Assembly (NCBI RefSeq): GCF_932526225.1
Contig: NC_064042.1
Coordinates: 12,413,040 to 12,473,039 of the forward strand
DNA length: 60,000 bases
Direction: 5' to 3'
Source of the DNA: Nematostella vectensis
Lineage: Eukaryota > Cnidaria > Anthozoa > Actiniaria > Edwardsiidae
Positions 11,620-22,929 of the stretch are shown in pieces; position 1 is the first letter of the stretch, and each line of letters opens with the position of its first letter. The notes under the pieces were generated by a model. It was not told the origin of the DNA and did no database searches. It worked only from the letters and a program-made list of their open reading frames with translations. Made by a program: the position numbers and the translations under genes.

Positions 11620-11680
11620 TCAGGCCCTTTTATCGTTCCCTGTGAAGTATATCCCGGGAAGCAATAAAAAGAGGGCCTGA
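11620..11680. repeat. imperfect hairpin, about 24-bp arms
   Basis: TCAGGCCCTTTTATCGTTCC on the left pairs with GGGAAGCAATAAAAAGAGGG plus CCTGA on the right with a short centre. It lies directly upstream of the truncated LINE. Could be a small fold-back element; no target duplication was found. Confidence 0.6.
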
Positions 11681-11699
11681 TACAAATACTGTAAAATTT

Positions 11700-13550
11700 T
11701 CATGTTCGGGTCCTATATATATATTGGACCACTGGGATTTGCTAGAAGACAATGCACATAAAAAGCGCGCTCTGATTGGCCCTTATCGGCATGTACAAAT
11801 GCCTTGCCTAGGCCGTTCATTGCGTGTGTCTGTTCAGTTGTTTCTTATTGGTATCATTTTTCGATGCTAAGATCTACAAAGGCGCGGGAAATATAGATGC
11901 CGCAGAAGCTGCCTTGATACTACGGATATCATTAGTTATCAAATTCTTAGATAGACCAGGAACCAGGCTCCGAAAATTAAAAAAAAAAATTTGTCTATGA
12001 GAGCGAAGAATTCTTGGGATTGTTTGCGGTACTTCCCGCGAGTTGTTCGAGTAGCTTATTAATGAAATTTGTGTTCAAGCAGCGGTTTGTCTATGTAGAC
12101 GAAAAACCCTGTTTAGTAAATTGGTGATGTGAATATCCTGTAGTAATTTGGTGATCTGATGTGTGCATCTACAGTCTTATAAGTTACGTAAACTGTAAAT
12201 CTCTTGCGCCGTGAACTATCTTTCCTTTTACCTATCAGTTTTTTGAAAGCATTCAAATCATTTTACATCATTACATCAAGTTACCTCACCGGGGTTCGTC
12301 GTTACTGAAATTACTACCCTTGCATATACTGATATAACACAACTGTAATTTTGCTTTACATAAATGTGACGACGCACACTAAAACGCACCTTAGAGCCTT
12401 TCAATTTCGCGAGTTAACCCGCGAAAGGGGCGCGACCGTTCCGCGAATCAGGGGCGAGCTTTTCCAAAACGGGCCCGAGCCTAACCTCTATGGGTTAGAA
12501 GAAGCCTCTCCCAGGATAGAAGTAAACATCAGAAGAGTATTCAGACACAATAATGCAAGTATTTGAGTTTGGTTTCGTTGACATCTCCAGTGCTAGCAAG
12601 GGAAAGGAACAGCAAAGTCGCTACCATGCTACATCAAGACAATAGCGCTATCAAAAATCGCCTCTTGGGGATAGCTTAATATTGACTTCGACAGTTTGAC
12701 ATCTGTAAGAAAAGCTACACGAGCTAGTCATATTTTTCTCCGTTATTACCCCAATTCACTACGAATCCATTTGTAACAAAACCTAATCCGGGTAACTTGG
12801 TAGGAATTTCGTTTTTGATTTTGTGCGATCTCGAGCGAATACGAACAATGAGATTTTGGCACCTTGGTCATCGGGCTTAGGTACTCTCCTCTAAGCCGTA
12901 ACCGACAAAAATTCAATACGAACTGTCAAATACACTCTGGAACACTTAACTTACATAAAAATGATCCGTGAAATGCATAGGCATATTATTTCGCAGCAGA
13001 TATACGCATCTAAAGCCGACAAACTCTCTACGATGCTACATATAAAAACAGTAGCGTCATTATCGTTCGTCTGTTCAACAACTAGTCAGTAGCGTTCATA
13101 GCTTGTCTCAAAATAAGGGTGAGCTTTCATTTAGTTATCAATGTAAACAAAAAAACTAGAAACACAAACGATACACAAGCTTAAGGTTTTATGGCTATAA
13201 AAGCTGACCCCTCCCCGCAGTCCTTGCTTTACTCACTTTCGAAGGGAAAGGGAATCTCGCGACTCCCAATGAATAATACAGCAAATACCACAAACTTAAC
13301 ACCCCTATTTATTTCAATAACTTAATGGCTTAACAATACTATTTTACATGAATATTTACTAATATAAGGGAAATCAATAAAATGATGGAGTTTTTACTGT
13401 TCTCGTTTAAGCTGCGATTTTACTGTTCGGCAACGGGAGTTGATTTTGGACTTGATTGGTTGCCAGGCCTTGTTGCCGTCCTCACCGGGTGCAAGGGGAA
13501 ATCTTGCAAAAACCAGAGCTATAAGAAAAAAAAAAACGCTTTTAATATAC
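11700..13550. other. no gene seen
   Basis: Mixed AT-rich sequence with a small GC-richer patch at about 12400-12480 (hairpin TTTCGCGAGTTAACCCGCGAAA split over 12406-12428). No reading frame, domain or repeat was convincing. Confidence 0.45.
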
Positions 13551-13673
13551 TGTTCAGTAAGAGTGGGGAATGGGGGAGGGGGGATAGGGGGACCTGTAAT
13601 AACTACTGTTAGATGCTGGTAGATTGTTGGATTTGCATTCGAAATTTTTACGGTTTGAAAATTTGCAATAGCT

Positions 13674-14442
13674 TAAGATAGTCCATTCTCGTGGGGTCGA
13701 GCTTCGCGTTCTGGTAGTTGCCCTCGGTGTTGGAATTCGCCAAGTCGTTTTCAGAGAAAAACTTATCAAGCACAGTTACAGCTTGATACACGGCACAGTT
13801 ATGCCTTTTTCCGTTCTATGGCTTTAACCATATGTACTCTTGAGGGGGTCACGCATCGTATTAGCTGCTCGGGGACTTCTGGTGATGTATCAGAGGGGGC
13901 AGTTGGTAGTTGGGTAGGGGGCTGTTTGCTGACTGGGACTGGCTGTTTGGTGATAGTCGCGTTCTGCAATGAACCCTTAGCCGATGAGCATAATCTTTCA
14001 AGCATCTGGAAATCAGTCGTCGCAAGGTTGTCTTAATTATTTCCTGTGTTACAATCGAAATGAATAGTGAAGAAAACAGGGAAGAAACCTGAGGTTGTTG
14101 TTGAAAGCTCTATTGGATGTGTTTACTGTTAAGTGTTGCACCATATCCGAGTTTCAGTAATTCGAATTAGTAGGGAGAGCATCTAAAACACGTTTAAAAT
14201 GCATGGTGCATTGTATTTATCCAGAGTTGGTAACTCTGATCTATTCTTCTGGTTTACGATCCCGATTTTTTGGGCTTTTTGAATTAAAACACGCTTAGAA
14301 TACATACCAAGTTTATTGCTTCATTCTTGTGCTGAGCCAGTATGCTCACCGTCGCCTCTAACTTTTCGAGCCGATCTGACAATGACCCACCCTTTACATT
14401 GGTGTCCATTGACGTGGCACTTTCGGTCAAGAGTTTAACGAT
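13674..14442 (-). pseudogene. BEN-domain-like gene, two exons visible, frameshift in the last
   Basis: An exon at 14442-14308 follows an acceptor (TTTTCAG|) and ends at a donor (AACTTG|GTATGT). It is exactly 45 codons and holds a coiled-coil-like LSDRLEKLEATVSILAQHKN. The next exon starts at 14005 after ACTGATTTCCAG| in the matching phase with MLERLCSSAKGSL, followed by a Pro/Thr-rich linker. Near 13805 the frame shifts at a run of A bases; the tail in the new frame (AVYQAVTVLDKFFSENDLA, then a segment ending LDPTRMDYLKLLQIFKP) resembles the end of BEN domains, which bind DNA and chromatin partners. The intron is 302 bp. The homopolymer position leaves a sequencing error possible. Upstream exons were not found. 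Confidence 0.45.
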
Positions 14443-14829
14443 CTGAAAACGTAGAGGATATTTTAAACAACTGATATCTGTTTTCGTACAGGTGGCACCT
14501 GCTCCTTTGCTGTTTCTTTATCAAGTTTACACAATTTTTTATCCAAGCAATTTCAACAGCAATTGCACATGATGGGCCCCCACCATCACGGAGTTCCAAA
14601 CTATCACCATCTTCTCTAGCTCCTCGCACTATTTTGACTGCATCGTAGTTGCATCGTAGGCCAAGCTCTGCTTTGGCTGTCGGTGGCCTGGTGTCTCCCA
14701 TTCTGCTTGTCGTTTTCTTTGCTGCTCTAGAAACACTACATATGGGTCTATCGGGGTGCTTGTTATGGGACTAAAATCATGTGAGTCGTGGGATTCGTCT
14801 TGTAGTTTCTCATCTTGCAAGTATTCATC

Positions 14830-15430
14830 TGGCTTGTGACACGGGGCAATGCCTGTAGGCTTCGTAGATTTTAAACAGGTCTCCAAACCGTTCCTTCAAA
14901 ACAGTTCTCGCTCGCTTACAGGTCTTCCGTTCTTAGGCCCAAAAGTCCCAATATCATTTTACCAGCAGCTCCAGCGGTGTAGTTTCTGAGGTAACACAGT
15001 TTGTGACTAGGTTTTATGGAGTCCTCATCTATAACAGCGTGGAAAGCGCATTCCCATTTTGGGAAGTCCATGATGTCTCCAAGTACCGGCGATTTGGGGG
15101 CTGGAAACGTCATTTTCTTTAATGGGGAGACTTGTACGTGCTGTATGTCAGCTTTCTCCTGATGAGGAGTACTGGAGATTACTGGAAAGTCCCAATATCA
15201 TTTTACCGGCAGCTCCAGCGGTGTAGTTTCCGAGGAAATACAGTTTGTGACTAGGGTTCATGGAGTCCTCATCTATAAGAGCGTGGAAAGTGCATTCCCA
15301 TTTTGGGAAGTCCATGATGTCTCCAAATACCGGCGGTTTGGGGGCTGGAAACGTAAATTTTCTTTAATAGGGCGACTTGTAGGTGCTGTATTTCAGCTTT
15401 CTCCCGATGAGGAGTACTGGAGAGGTTTAT
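14830..15430 (-). mobile_element. BEL/Pao gag fragment with an internal tandem duplication
   Basis: The minus strand encodes FPAPKSPVLGDIMDFPKWEC, AFHAVIDEDSIKPSHKLCYL, RNYTAGAAGKMILGL, and in a shifted frame ARTVLKERFGDLFKIYEAY. That is the pattern of the BEL/Pao gag-like domain (a G-x-x-x-D-W-type start, HKLxYL, GxA and a final L-x-x-RFG). A segment of about 235 bases carrying the first part is present twice in tandem (about 14945-15177 and 15189-15424) with roughly nine in ten bases the same by eye. No protease, reverse transcriptase or LTR was found nearby, so it is an isolated fragment. Confidence 0.6.
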
Positions 15431-15493
15431 TAATGATGTGCTGTCAAGTGTTACAACGGAGTTGTTTTTACATCTTCTTCATCTACAGCGGCG

Positions 15494-15997
15494 TCAGGGC
15501 TGAGGCGTTGATGTCGTCACCGGTGGTGGGTTAGTATTAGGGGCGTCTTGGGGAGTATCAGTAGGCGTACTATCGTTTTTGGAATGAGGGAGTTTATGCC
15601 GAGAATATTTGTTATTGCGGCCGTTTTCAAAGAGCGATATAGTTTGCGACAGTAAAATATGTAAGGGTTGGTAGTACATGGCCTTTCAAATAATGTTCCT
15701 TGATGGAGGAGTTCCTGAAATAGTTTGAGGGTCACTTGAGTCAGTGACCGTGCTTGTGACAGGTCCAGGGTTGGTTTCAATATCAATCGATTTTGCGATA
15801 ACTCTGCGTTGTTGTCGACTCTTTTCTTTTAAAGGTTTTATTTCATAATCATATCTGCACAGCAGCAGATAGAGGCTGTCTGGTGGTTTCTTCCAGCGTT
15901 TTTGTATTGGCGACAAGAGTTTTTCCATGTATTGTTTTAGCGACAAAAAAAATGCAAGAAAGGATAGCGTTTTAAACAACATCCCATGCCCCTTCAA
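15494..15997 (-). CDS. retroelement N-terminal ORF with a 2A ribosome-skipping motif
   Basis: An ATG at 15997 opens a frame with a hydrophobic stretch (MLFKTLSFLAFFLSL) and a basic segment (EKSRQQRRVIAKS) leading to IDIETNPGP. DIETNPGP at 15784-15761 fits the 2A consensus D(V/I)ExNPG|P, where the ribosome omits a peptide bond before the last proline. After it comes a Ser/Thr/Pro-rich region, one in-frame TGA (15686-15688) and more Pro/Thr-rich sequence to 15494. 2A motifs near the N-terminus are known from CR1-like LINEs of sea urchins, lancelets and cnidarians, so a LINE origin is likely. No endonuclease follows in this frame; the BEL/Pao fragment comes next. Confidence 0.65.
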
Positions 15998-16043
15998 AAT
16001 GAAATAAGTGATTCATAAGCTACTCGATTAGAAAATTTCTTGC

Positions 16044-17105
16044 TTATTTTAACTTGAAGCAAGCACCCTGGTGTTTCCGCGTCTTTGGGCCAAGACCTGT
16101 CTTTGCTGTCTCGGTGACTACATCTCTGAACTGGTTCCACTTCTCCTTTGGATCTCCAGACAAAGGCCCGTTTGCAGTCAGCTTCTCATTCAGGCTGTTC
16201 TGGAACTTCTGTAGGTAGGAAGGCTGTTGGAGTCTGGCTGTGTTGAAGGGCGTGCGCACAAGCTTTGGACGCTTTGGGTGACGTGGCTCAATGTGAAGTT
16301 TCAGAGTGCAGCGGACTAGGCGGTGATCTGTCCAGCATTCCGCTCCTTGCATGGCCCTGGTGACGTGGACATCCTGGATGTCATGCTGGCAGACGATGAC
16401 AAAGTCTATGAGATGCTACTGTTTTGATCTTGGATGCATCCAGGTCGTCTTGAACTTGTCTGCCATTCTGAACACAGTGTTGGTGATGACCAGATCGTAC
16501 TCCACACACTTGCTTAACAGTAGGAGGCCGTTGTTATTCATCTTGCCAACGGCGTGTCTTCCGAGCACTCCATCCCATCGTTCGTAGTCCCGACCAACTC
16601 GGGCATTTAAGTCTCCGAGCAGGATGATCTTATCACCAGCGGGAACAGAGTTCAGGATGGAACTGAGGTCGGCATAAAACTGCTCGATTGTCTCCTCTGG
16701 GCTCGTGAGGGTGGGAGCATATGAGCTGATGATTGTTGCATAGCGCTTGTAACAGAAAGGTAGACGTAACTTCATCAGCCTTTCGTTGACCCCTGTAGGT
16801 AAGTCTGGAAGTTCTTTCAGTAGACTTGTCCTAATAGCCAGTCCAACCCCGTGGATCCTGTCTTCGTGTGCGGCCTTCCCTTTCCAAAAGAAAGTGTAAC
16901 CTCTTGTCTGTTCTGTAAGAGAACCTTCATCGGTGAGGCAGGTCTCGCTCAAAGCTGCGATGTCGATGTTGTAGCGTGCTAGTTCTTTGGCAACTAGGGC
17001 TGTTCTCCTTTGGGGTCTTGTTATGATTCCTCTGTCCATAAGGGTACGGACAATCCATGCTCCTAAGAGTAGTTTATTTTTTCTTCTATCGCTTCGACCG
17101 CATAG
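16044..17105 (-). mobile_element. LINE endonuclease (APE type), truncated, one stop
   Basis: From RSDRRKNKLLLGAWIVRTLM (17095-17037) the frame continues through ALVAKELARYNIDIAALSET, GYTFFWKGK, RIHGVGLAIRTSLL, GDLNARVGRDYERWDGVLGR and MNNNGLLLL to FKTTWMHPRSK. It then has a TAG (16416-16418) where relatives carry Trp, and goes on HLIDFVIV... CWTDHRLVRCTLKLHI to a stop at 16044. These are the landmarks of an endonuclease/exonuclease/phosphatase fold enzyme that nicks target DNA for LINE insertion (ET, GDLNAR, TDHRLV). The reverse transcriptase is missing: similarity ends abruptly after GLGPKTRKHQG near 16050. The 3' part of a related LINE is at 45760-46313. Confidence 0.8.
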
Positions 17106-17900
17106 ATGGATGATCTGCCAGCCGCGGCTTGCTGGCCAGATGCAGTAGGGCAGGCAATGTTTAGACCACCTTTTCTAGGTCCCTCCCTTACTAGGGTGAG
17201 CAGTGCTGTCCTGAAGAGGGCTGCTCAGTCGCCATTGGTGCTGCCGAACTTGTCTGCTAGCCCTGGGTACAGAAAAAGAGCGACCACCTGTCCATGGCCG
17301 CCTACGTGCAGGTTTTTTTACTACAACTCCCAGTGTTCACCTCCACCTGTTGCTTTCGCCAATCACCCATCGCCGTAGGGCTTATTGAAGAAGTAAGATA
17401 AAGAAAGATAATAAGATGAAAGTACAACGAAACCTGTGCGAGAAATATATTATAGTGGAAAAGCCGTTGCACAGGGGCAATCCCACTCTCTCTGCCGCAG
17501 AAGCCAGAATCCAGTGGTACGAAGAGTCATCACGGCTGGTGACTTCCTTGGCCGCAGTGTGATGGACGTGACGTCTTTAGTGCTCTGTCACGCCCTAAGC
17601 ATTCCACGGTGCCTTGCTGCAACGCCTTCCCAGCCATTTAACCCAAAGTGGGCGTCTTCTGCCTGATCCGCCATAGCAGTCTTTTCTGTGATTCGGGTAA
17701 GCAAATCCCTAGATGGATTGCCTACCAAGGCTAACAGGCTCCATCTGCCCAGAAGGAAATATACCGTCCCTGGTTCGGTCCCTGGTATAACATTTTGTCT
17801 AAGACAGGTGCACCACGTGAAGGTAGTTATACAGGAATTAGGTGACCAGAGCCGTGGGGAGTAGTCACCTAAGCACCCGAGAGGCTTAGGGATAACTGGC
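17106..17900 (-). other. probable 5' untranslated/leader region of the same LINE
   Basis: GC-richer sequence continuous with the endonuclease start. It has no long convincing frame, many short Pro/Arg-rich frames, and fades into host-like AT-rich sequence near 17900. Read as leader by position only. Confidence 0.35.
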
Positions 17901-18120
17901 TGGATAACTATCCGCTAAATCGCCATCATTTATCACTAAATGGCTTCCCGTTTCTATGGTAAATATGCAAAGCGCGCGCTGTTTTTCCTTCAAACAAAAT
18001 GGCGGCGATAGCAAGAGCTTCAACAAGTGCCAGAAACCAAACGGTTTTTCGAGGCAAAGTACACGTAAATCACGGAATGATGAAAGGGGATAGTGTTTAG
18101 CTTCTTTCAGTCTTTAGGAG

Positions 18121-18318
18121 TCACATTTCTCGACAGAACGGGCAATGTAGATTGATTCCAGTCCTACCAGAGCTGCATGTAAGTTCGTATAATTCATTGT
18201 TAATTTTCCAACCAAAACATTCGTCGTTTGCTTGGCTTTCAACTTGCACTGTGTCTGAAATTAATCTAAATTCTAATAATAAATTAAAAAGCAAGACGTC
18301 ATTTTGTTTTTTCTTCAC
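18121..18318 (-). CDS. possible last exon of an unknown gene
   Basis: After a possible acceptor (ATTAATTTCAG) the frame reads TVQVESQANDECFGWKINNE, LYELTCSSGRTGINLHCPFC and REM, then a stop at 18121. It is compact and Cys-containing. No upstream exon was identified, so this is only a candidate. Confidence 0.2.
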   Translation of the reverse strand: MKKKQNDVLLFNLLLEFRLISDTVQVESQANDECFGWKINNELYELTCSSGRTGINLHCPFCREM

Positions 18319-18334
18319 ATTTATTCAGTAGATA

Positions 18335-18495
18335 AGATTTTATCCGACCTCTATCATCCGGATAACTTTAACCGCTGGATAACTTTTATTTGGGCTTTGT
18401 GCAACCGAATCACGCCACTCGAATAACTTTTATAAGCTGGATAAGGATTTAACAGGTGGATAAGACTTATCCAGGCTTTGTACAACCGGCCCCAT
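18335..18495. mobile_element. MITE end with GGATAA-rich terminus
   Basis: The sequence ends (read minus) GGGGCCGGTTGTACAAAGCC followed by TGGATAAGTCTTATCC, with further GGATAACTTTTAT copies and TTTGGGCTTTGTGCAACCG inside. Similar GGATAAC motifs lie at 17890-17915, perhaps the other end of one element spanning about 17890-18495. It is non-coding. Confidence 0.5.
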
Positions 18496-18499
18496 GTGT

Positions 18500-20220
18500 T
18501 TTACCAGCTTCGCAAACCTTCGACGGCTTGATATATTCTGCCTTGCTGACAATGGCTTCAGATAGTTTTGCACCAACTTGTACAAGATGGTTGTGATCTT
18601 TATTATTTGTATAAGACAAAGTTAAAATTAGTACAGCATTCAGTCAAATGTACTATTTGTTAAAGCCGTCAAAAGGGTTTTAAAAGGTTTCGTGCAGCCG
18701 AATTCCTTGCTACGGGCTTTATGCTTATTTCTTTCCCATTTTTTTTCCATTGGTTAGTGGGAATGATCATGCTGCGAGGCCAACACATGGAATGGATACG
18801 CAGAAGACGAAAACATGGTAAGCATGATTGCATTTTGAGGAGGTTCACAAGTTGAACACTGAAGAAGTTAAAAAAAAATTGCTTATCATCCTCACATGCC
18901 CAAAGTCCTCACATTCCATCTTTGCTACCCAACCTTATTCAAAAATTGTTTTCAGGCTTATTCTGGGTCCCTTGGACCTGGAAATGTTTTGTTTGGCTTT
19001 GGAGCAAAGAGACTGTTATAATTCTGGGGGAGGAGATTGCCCGCCTGTCCGTCAAGGTGTTTCCAAGACTCCCATGATGCAGTGCAGGCATGCAAAATAG
19101 GCTAAACATGGTGACTCGCTTCTAATGGAGGTTCTAGCATTGATTATTGTGACTGATTGCTGTAAAATGGGACCTGACGGAGCGCAATAAAGGTATCTAT
19201 TGGTGACTTGTCTCTATTTGTAGTTCGGAATTTTGTCTTTTTTGGTAAGGAATGTTTCTAAGTTTAAACATTTGTTTACGAATTGGTCAGAAATTAAGGT
19301 TGATATTTTGACAAAAGAGTCAATTCTATTACATTGCTTAGATGCGCTTTTGAAGGTCGTCTATGCCTTGGATGAATCTATGAGTATCCGGGTCTGGTGA
19401 TGTTTAGTTTGCATTTTTGATGTTTTGGAGTTGGGCCTATATTTTACAGGCGTCTCAGGGCGTTATGGCAATGAAAGACTTAATATTAAAAATAAATAAA
19501 TATTTATTTACAAATATTAACTAAAAATTATCTATTTGACATAGTAGGGATAAAAGTATTCACATATCGCTATGTGTGAATAGCAGAACGATGGAATTGG
19601 CGCTACATGCGAAGACACCGTGCCTCGTTCTTGGGGCAAAAGTTGCAAGGGTATTGGTACCTATTATTCACACTTAAATATCTCGCGTACAAAGCAAATT
19701 TTATTCTTTTAACGTTTAAATTTGTAACGAATATTATCTGTGTATCTTTGTACTTCAGCGATTTGGATAAAGAATTGATAGCTAGATTCGTGGGAATACT
19801 ATCGTTAGGAAATGGTGTTGTGGTGCGCTATTTTCGTACCTATCATCGTACAGGGTTGCCCTATCAACGGACGCATGCTTTTTCTTGTCAAAACACGTGA
19901 AGATGGATTACTTTTCGAAAAAAAAAGTAAAAATAAAAATCACATATCAACGTTAGACAACTAAACTGCACTTTCATCCAATATTTTTTTTATTTGAGAC
20001 TCGTCCCATGCCCCCTCAATCCTCCCTTTATTGTAGGCTACCCGTGAAAAATTGGGTACTAAAAAGGATAGAATGTACGAAAGTAAATGCATGTGAGAAG
20101 ATAAAAATAAAACAAATAAAAAGAAACGATTGTGCTGTATATACAATATACACAATGTACACAATATACAAATAACTGCTCTCTTTTTTTAGCCAAAATT
20201 TTTTTTTAGAATATTGGAAA
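18500..20220. other. no gene seen
   Basis: AT-rich sequence with several short frames (for example 19607-19900 plus) that lack domain or splice support. No repeat structure was clear. Confidence 0.4.
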
Positions 20221-20226
20221 CTTCTC

Positions 20227-20830
20227 TAATGGTTATTTAGACCAAGAATGATAAAATATAACGGGTTAGGATATTTTTGAAATATGTATCATACACATAT
20301 TTCAAACAAGGTATTGCATTGGAGGATCAAGGTGTGGTAACACTAATTGGTTCATTCAAAAGGCACACAAAAAGAAACATGGGTAAGATTTTATCTATGC
20401 TTTTTTGTTGGTTCATTTGATATCTATGAAGCACTGCAGGTTGTGACATGGGTATTGCAACCTAATTTGAAATAGGTGTATTAAATAAATAAATAAATTT
20501 TAAAAACATGTATAAATAAAGAGACAACAGTTTGTCTTCCATGTAACAATTAATTTCCATATTTAGAGTAGGCACCAAAAGCACTCCCCTAAATATGGAA
20601 ATCAATATACACCGCCGCCTACAGCTGTACCACCACCTTTATTTAGCTTGTTGTTCTTCTTCTCTATAAAAAATGATGAAAGAGGTATTAAATTATATAT
20701 TTTCCAAACGTTAGGGCTCACCTAAAATACACTATTAAACACCATCTGGAATCCATGTGTAATACCTGCATAGTTTCATGGGTAACGTATCGATTAATGT
20801 AAATATGCGAGCAGGAATGATAGAGAACTT
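20227..20830. repeat. dispersed repeat, copy 1 (partner 56813-57410)
   Basis: Same orientation and order as 56813-57410: AAAATATAACGGGTTAGGAT, CAAACAAGGTATTGCATTGG, CACACAAAAAGAAACATGGG, then CCATATTTAG ... CTAAATATGG forming a small inverted repeat, then GGGCTCACCTAAAATACAC. Length is about 600 bp. No frame of note, so probably a non-autonomous element. Confidence 0.8.
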
Positions 20831-21950
20831 TCAGAAGCTGTTTTTTTATTTTATGCTGTGAGCACTACTAAATGTTTTATATACTCTGTGAGCACTGCTA
20901 AAGCGTATTACGATTACATTTGTTGGAATATTTTATGAAATATAGATCTTATATCTAATACGCTATGGAAAAAGTGTGTGCAATCTCTCACGGAGAAAAG
21001 GAGGAACTAGAAATCCGAGAACCGCACGAATGACAATCCCTAGCTAAAAGGGGGTACAGGGAATGGTTTCCACTTTCAAATTATCAGGCAAAGAGAAGCT
21101 GCAATTCAACGATTTTTCTTAGCGAAAAAAAGCACTCGAAAACGCGCCATTTTGTAGCTTTCCACAGTGACCCAAAAAGTATTTCTAACTTACAGCCAAA
21201 AGCTTTGTGGTTTTCAAACAAATTACAGTTAATGTTCAGGCAAAAAAATAAGCACAATGTTGACAGGATATCTCTTTTTTTGACTTTTGTTTGCGTCTTG
21301 CACGACAGGAAAGAAGCCATCAAGCACACGCATTTTGAAAACAATCATTTCAAAGAAGTTTTAAAACTGTCCCATAAATATCGGGTAAATACTTGGCCTC
21401 CGGTTGCTGGGAATAAACAATGCTGTTTGGGAAAAAATGATAAAATATCGTGTCCCAGCTCAAAGTCAAAGAAAAACATGCACACACTCATCTCGAATAA
21501 CCCCTCTAGGACTAGAGTAGCTTAGAAAGCTTGGTTATTGCACCAATTTCATTGTTTATTTGCAAACCAGTCTTGAAACACTGCACTTATTTTTCATCTT
21601 TTTGCATTCATCTTTTTGTCTGTTGTCTTTGGTCTGGTATTTAATCTCATTTGTTTGTCTGGTATTCCATTACATCTGTCTGTTGTCTTTTGTCTGGTAT
21701 GTCATGTGAACTGTTCTGCTATCAACCAATAAGAAACAAGAAATCTTTGCATGAACAGTAGTAAGGCTTAAAATGTTGCTTTGCTTCATCCCATTTCAAT
21801 TATTTGTTTCTGTATAGGTAATAAAATTTCTGAGGGACAGAAAGATCGATGATTGTAAAGTGTGTGGCGTACAATGTCTGATTAACACTCTCACTATGTA
21901 TAAATTTATCTATCTCTTCAGTACTGTAAATGTGCCTTTCCTTCTCCAGA
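20831..21950. other. no gene seen
   Basis: AT-rich. Overlapping frames at 21084-21525 on both strands are shadows of each other without domain evidence. Tandem-like CTGTTGTCTTTGGTCTGGTAT motifs occur at 21610-21700. Confidence 0.4.
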
Positions 21951-21962
21951 GCTGACTGGGAG

Positions 21963-21992
<30 letters not shown>
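21963..21992. repeat. poly-C tract, 30 bases
   Basis: An uninterrupted run of C followed by GGGG. Such runs also occur at 43243-43259 (G) and 45193-45212 (C), and are prone to length error in assembly. Confidence 0.95.
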
Positions 21993-21994
<2 letters not shown>

Positions 21995-22057
21995 GGCCTT
22001 TCAATATAAAGAGGATGATATTACATCGAATTTCCGGAAGAAATTGGTTATAGTTTG

Positions 22058-22222
22058 TTAAAACCTACGACAAACGCGCGATTTTGTACGCTCGCATGAG
22101 CGAATTCAATCACCGGCGATCGCCAGCGAATTTGATCGTCAGTATCGAATGTCTAGATATCGGCGAATTCGCCGCCGCCGATTGAAATGCGTACAAAATC
22201 GCCAGGTGTGTCGTAGGCTTAA
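22058..22222. mobile_element. piggyBac-type MITE with TTAA duplication
   Basis: TTAA stands at both ends (22058-22061 and 22219-22222). Inside, the left end has CCTACGACAAACGCGCGATT and TTGTACG; the right end in reverse complement has CCTACGACACACCTGGCGAT and TTTGTACG. The TTAA target duplication and short length (about 157 bp) fit a piggyBac-dependent miniature element. No coding sequence. Confidence 0.8.
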
Positions 22223-22929
22223 GCAAACGACAGGCAAGCAGACAGGAAACACAGATTGACCAAACTGTAAATCAACCGTTATTTTCTCGGATTTCATGAT
22301 TTTTATGTGCAGTGGAGTGCAATTATCACAGCACGTAATATATCGTAATACCATAATATAGGTGGACGCCATGGGAAGCATGTAGGAACCGGAGGAACGT
22401 CACCTCCCGCGGTCAAAGCTTCGCGGATCGTCTTGACTACAACAAAAAGTCAAATAATTTCCATCTATATCATGATATTATGATGAATTTGCGGCGGCGT
22501 AATAATTTTTGCAATCCGCTGTAAACTTTTAAATTGTTTCATAAAATATTTCTTTCTATAAACAAGAGTCATGTTTTTATTTGTCCAGGGCGGGTTTTGA
22601 CATGATAGTCCTTATCAGGATGTACGGATTTTAAATGCTACTCTCAAGTAGTATTACGACGTAACATTTCTGCTGAACAAGAAGAATAGACTACGCCCAT
22701 TTGCTTTAATTTTATTTCTTTTACCTTTTAAAAAACAACGGAAAATGAATGAATAAAAAAAGCCAAATTTCATTTTAGTAGTATTATTACTACTGAAACA
22801 ATGCAATGTTAGCTTTGTAACAAGCTATTGAACAAAACAGCCCATATCATCATCGATCGCAGATAGCATTTATGCATAACGTGCAATTCCCGCAAGCAAT
22901 GACATGTACAATCTTTGTGCCTCTCGTGC

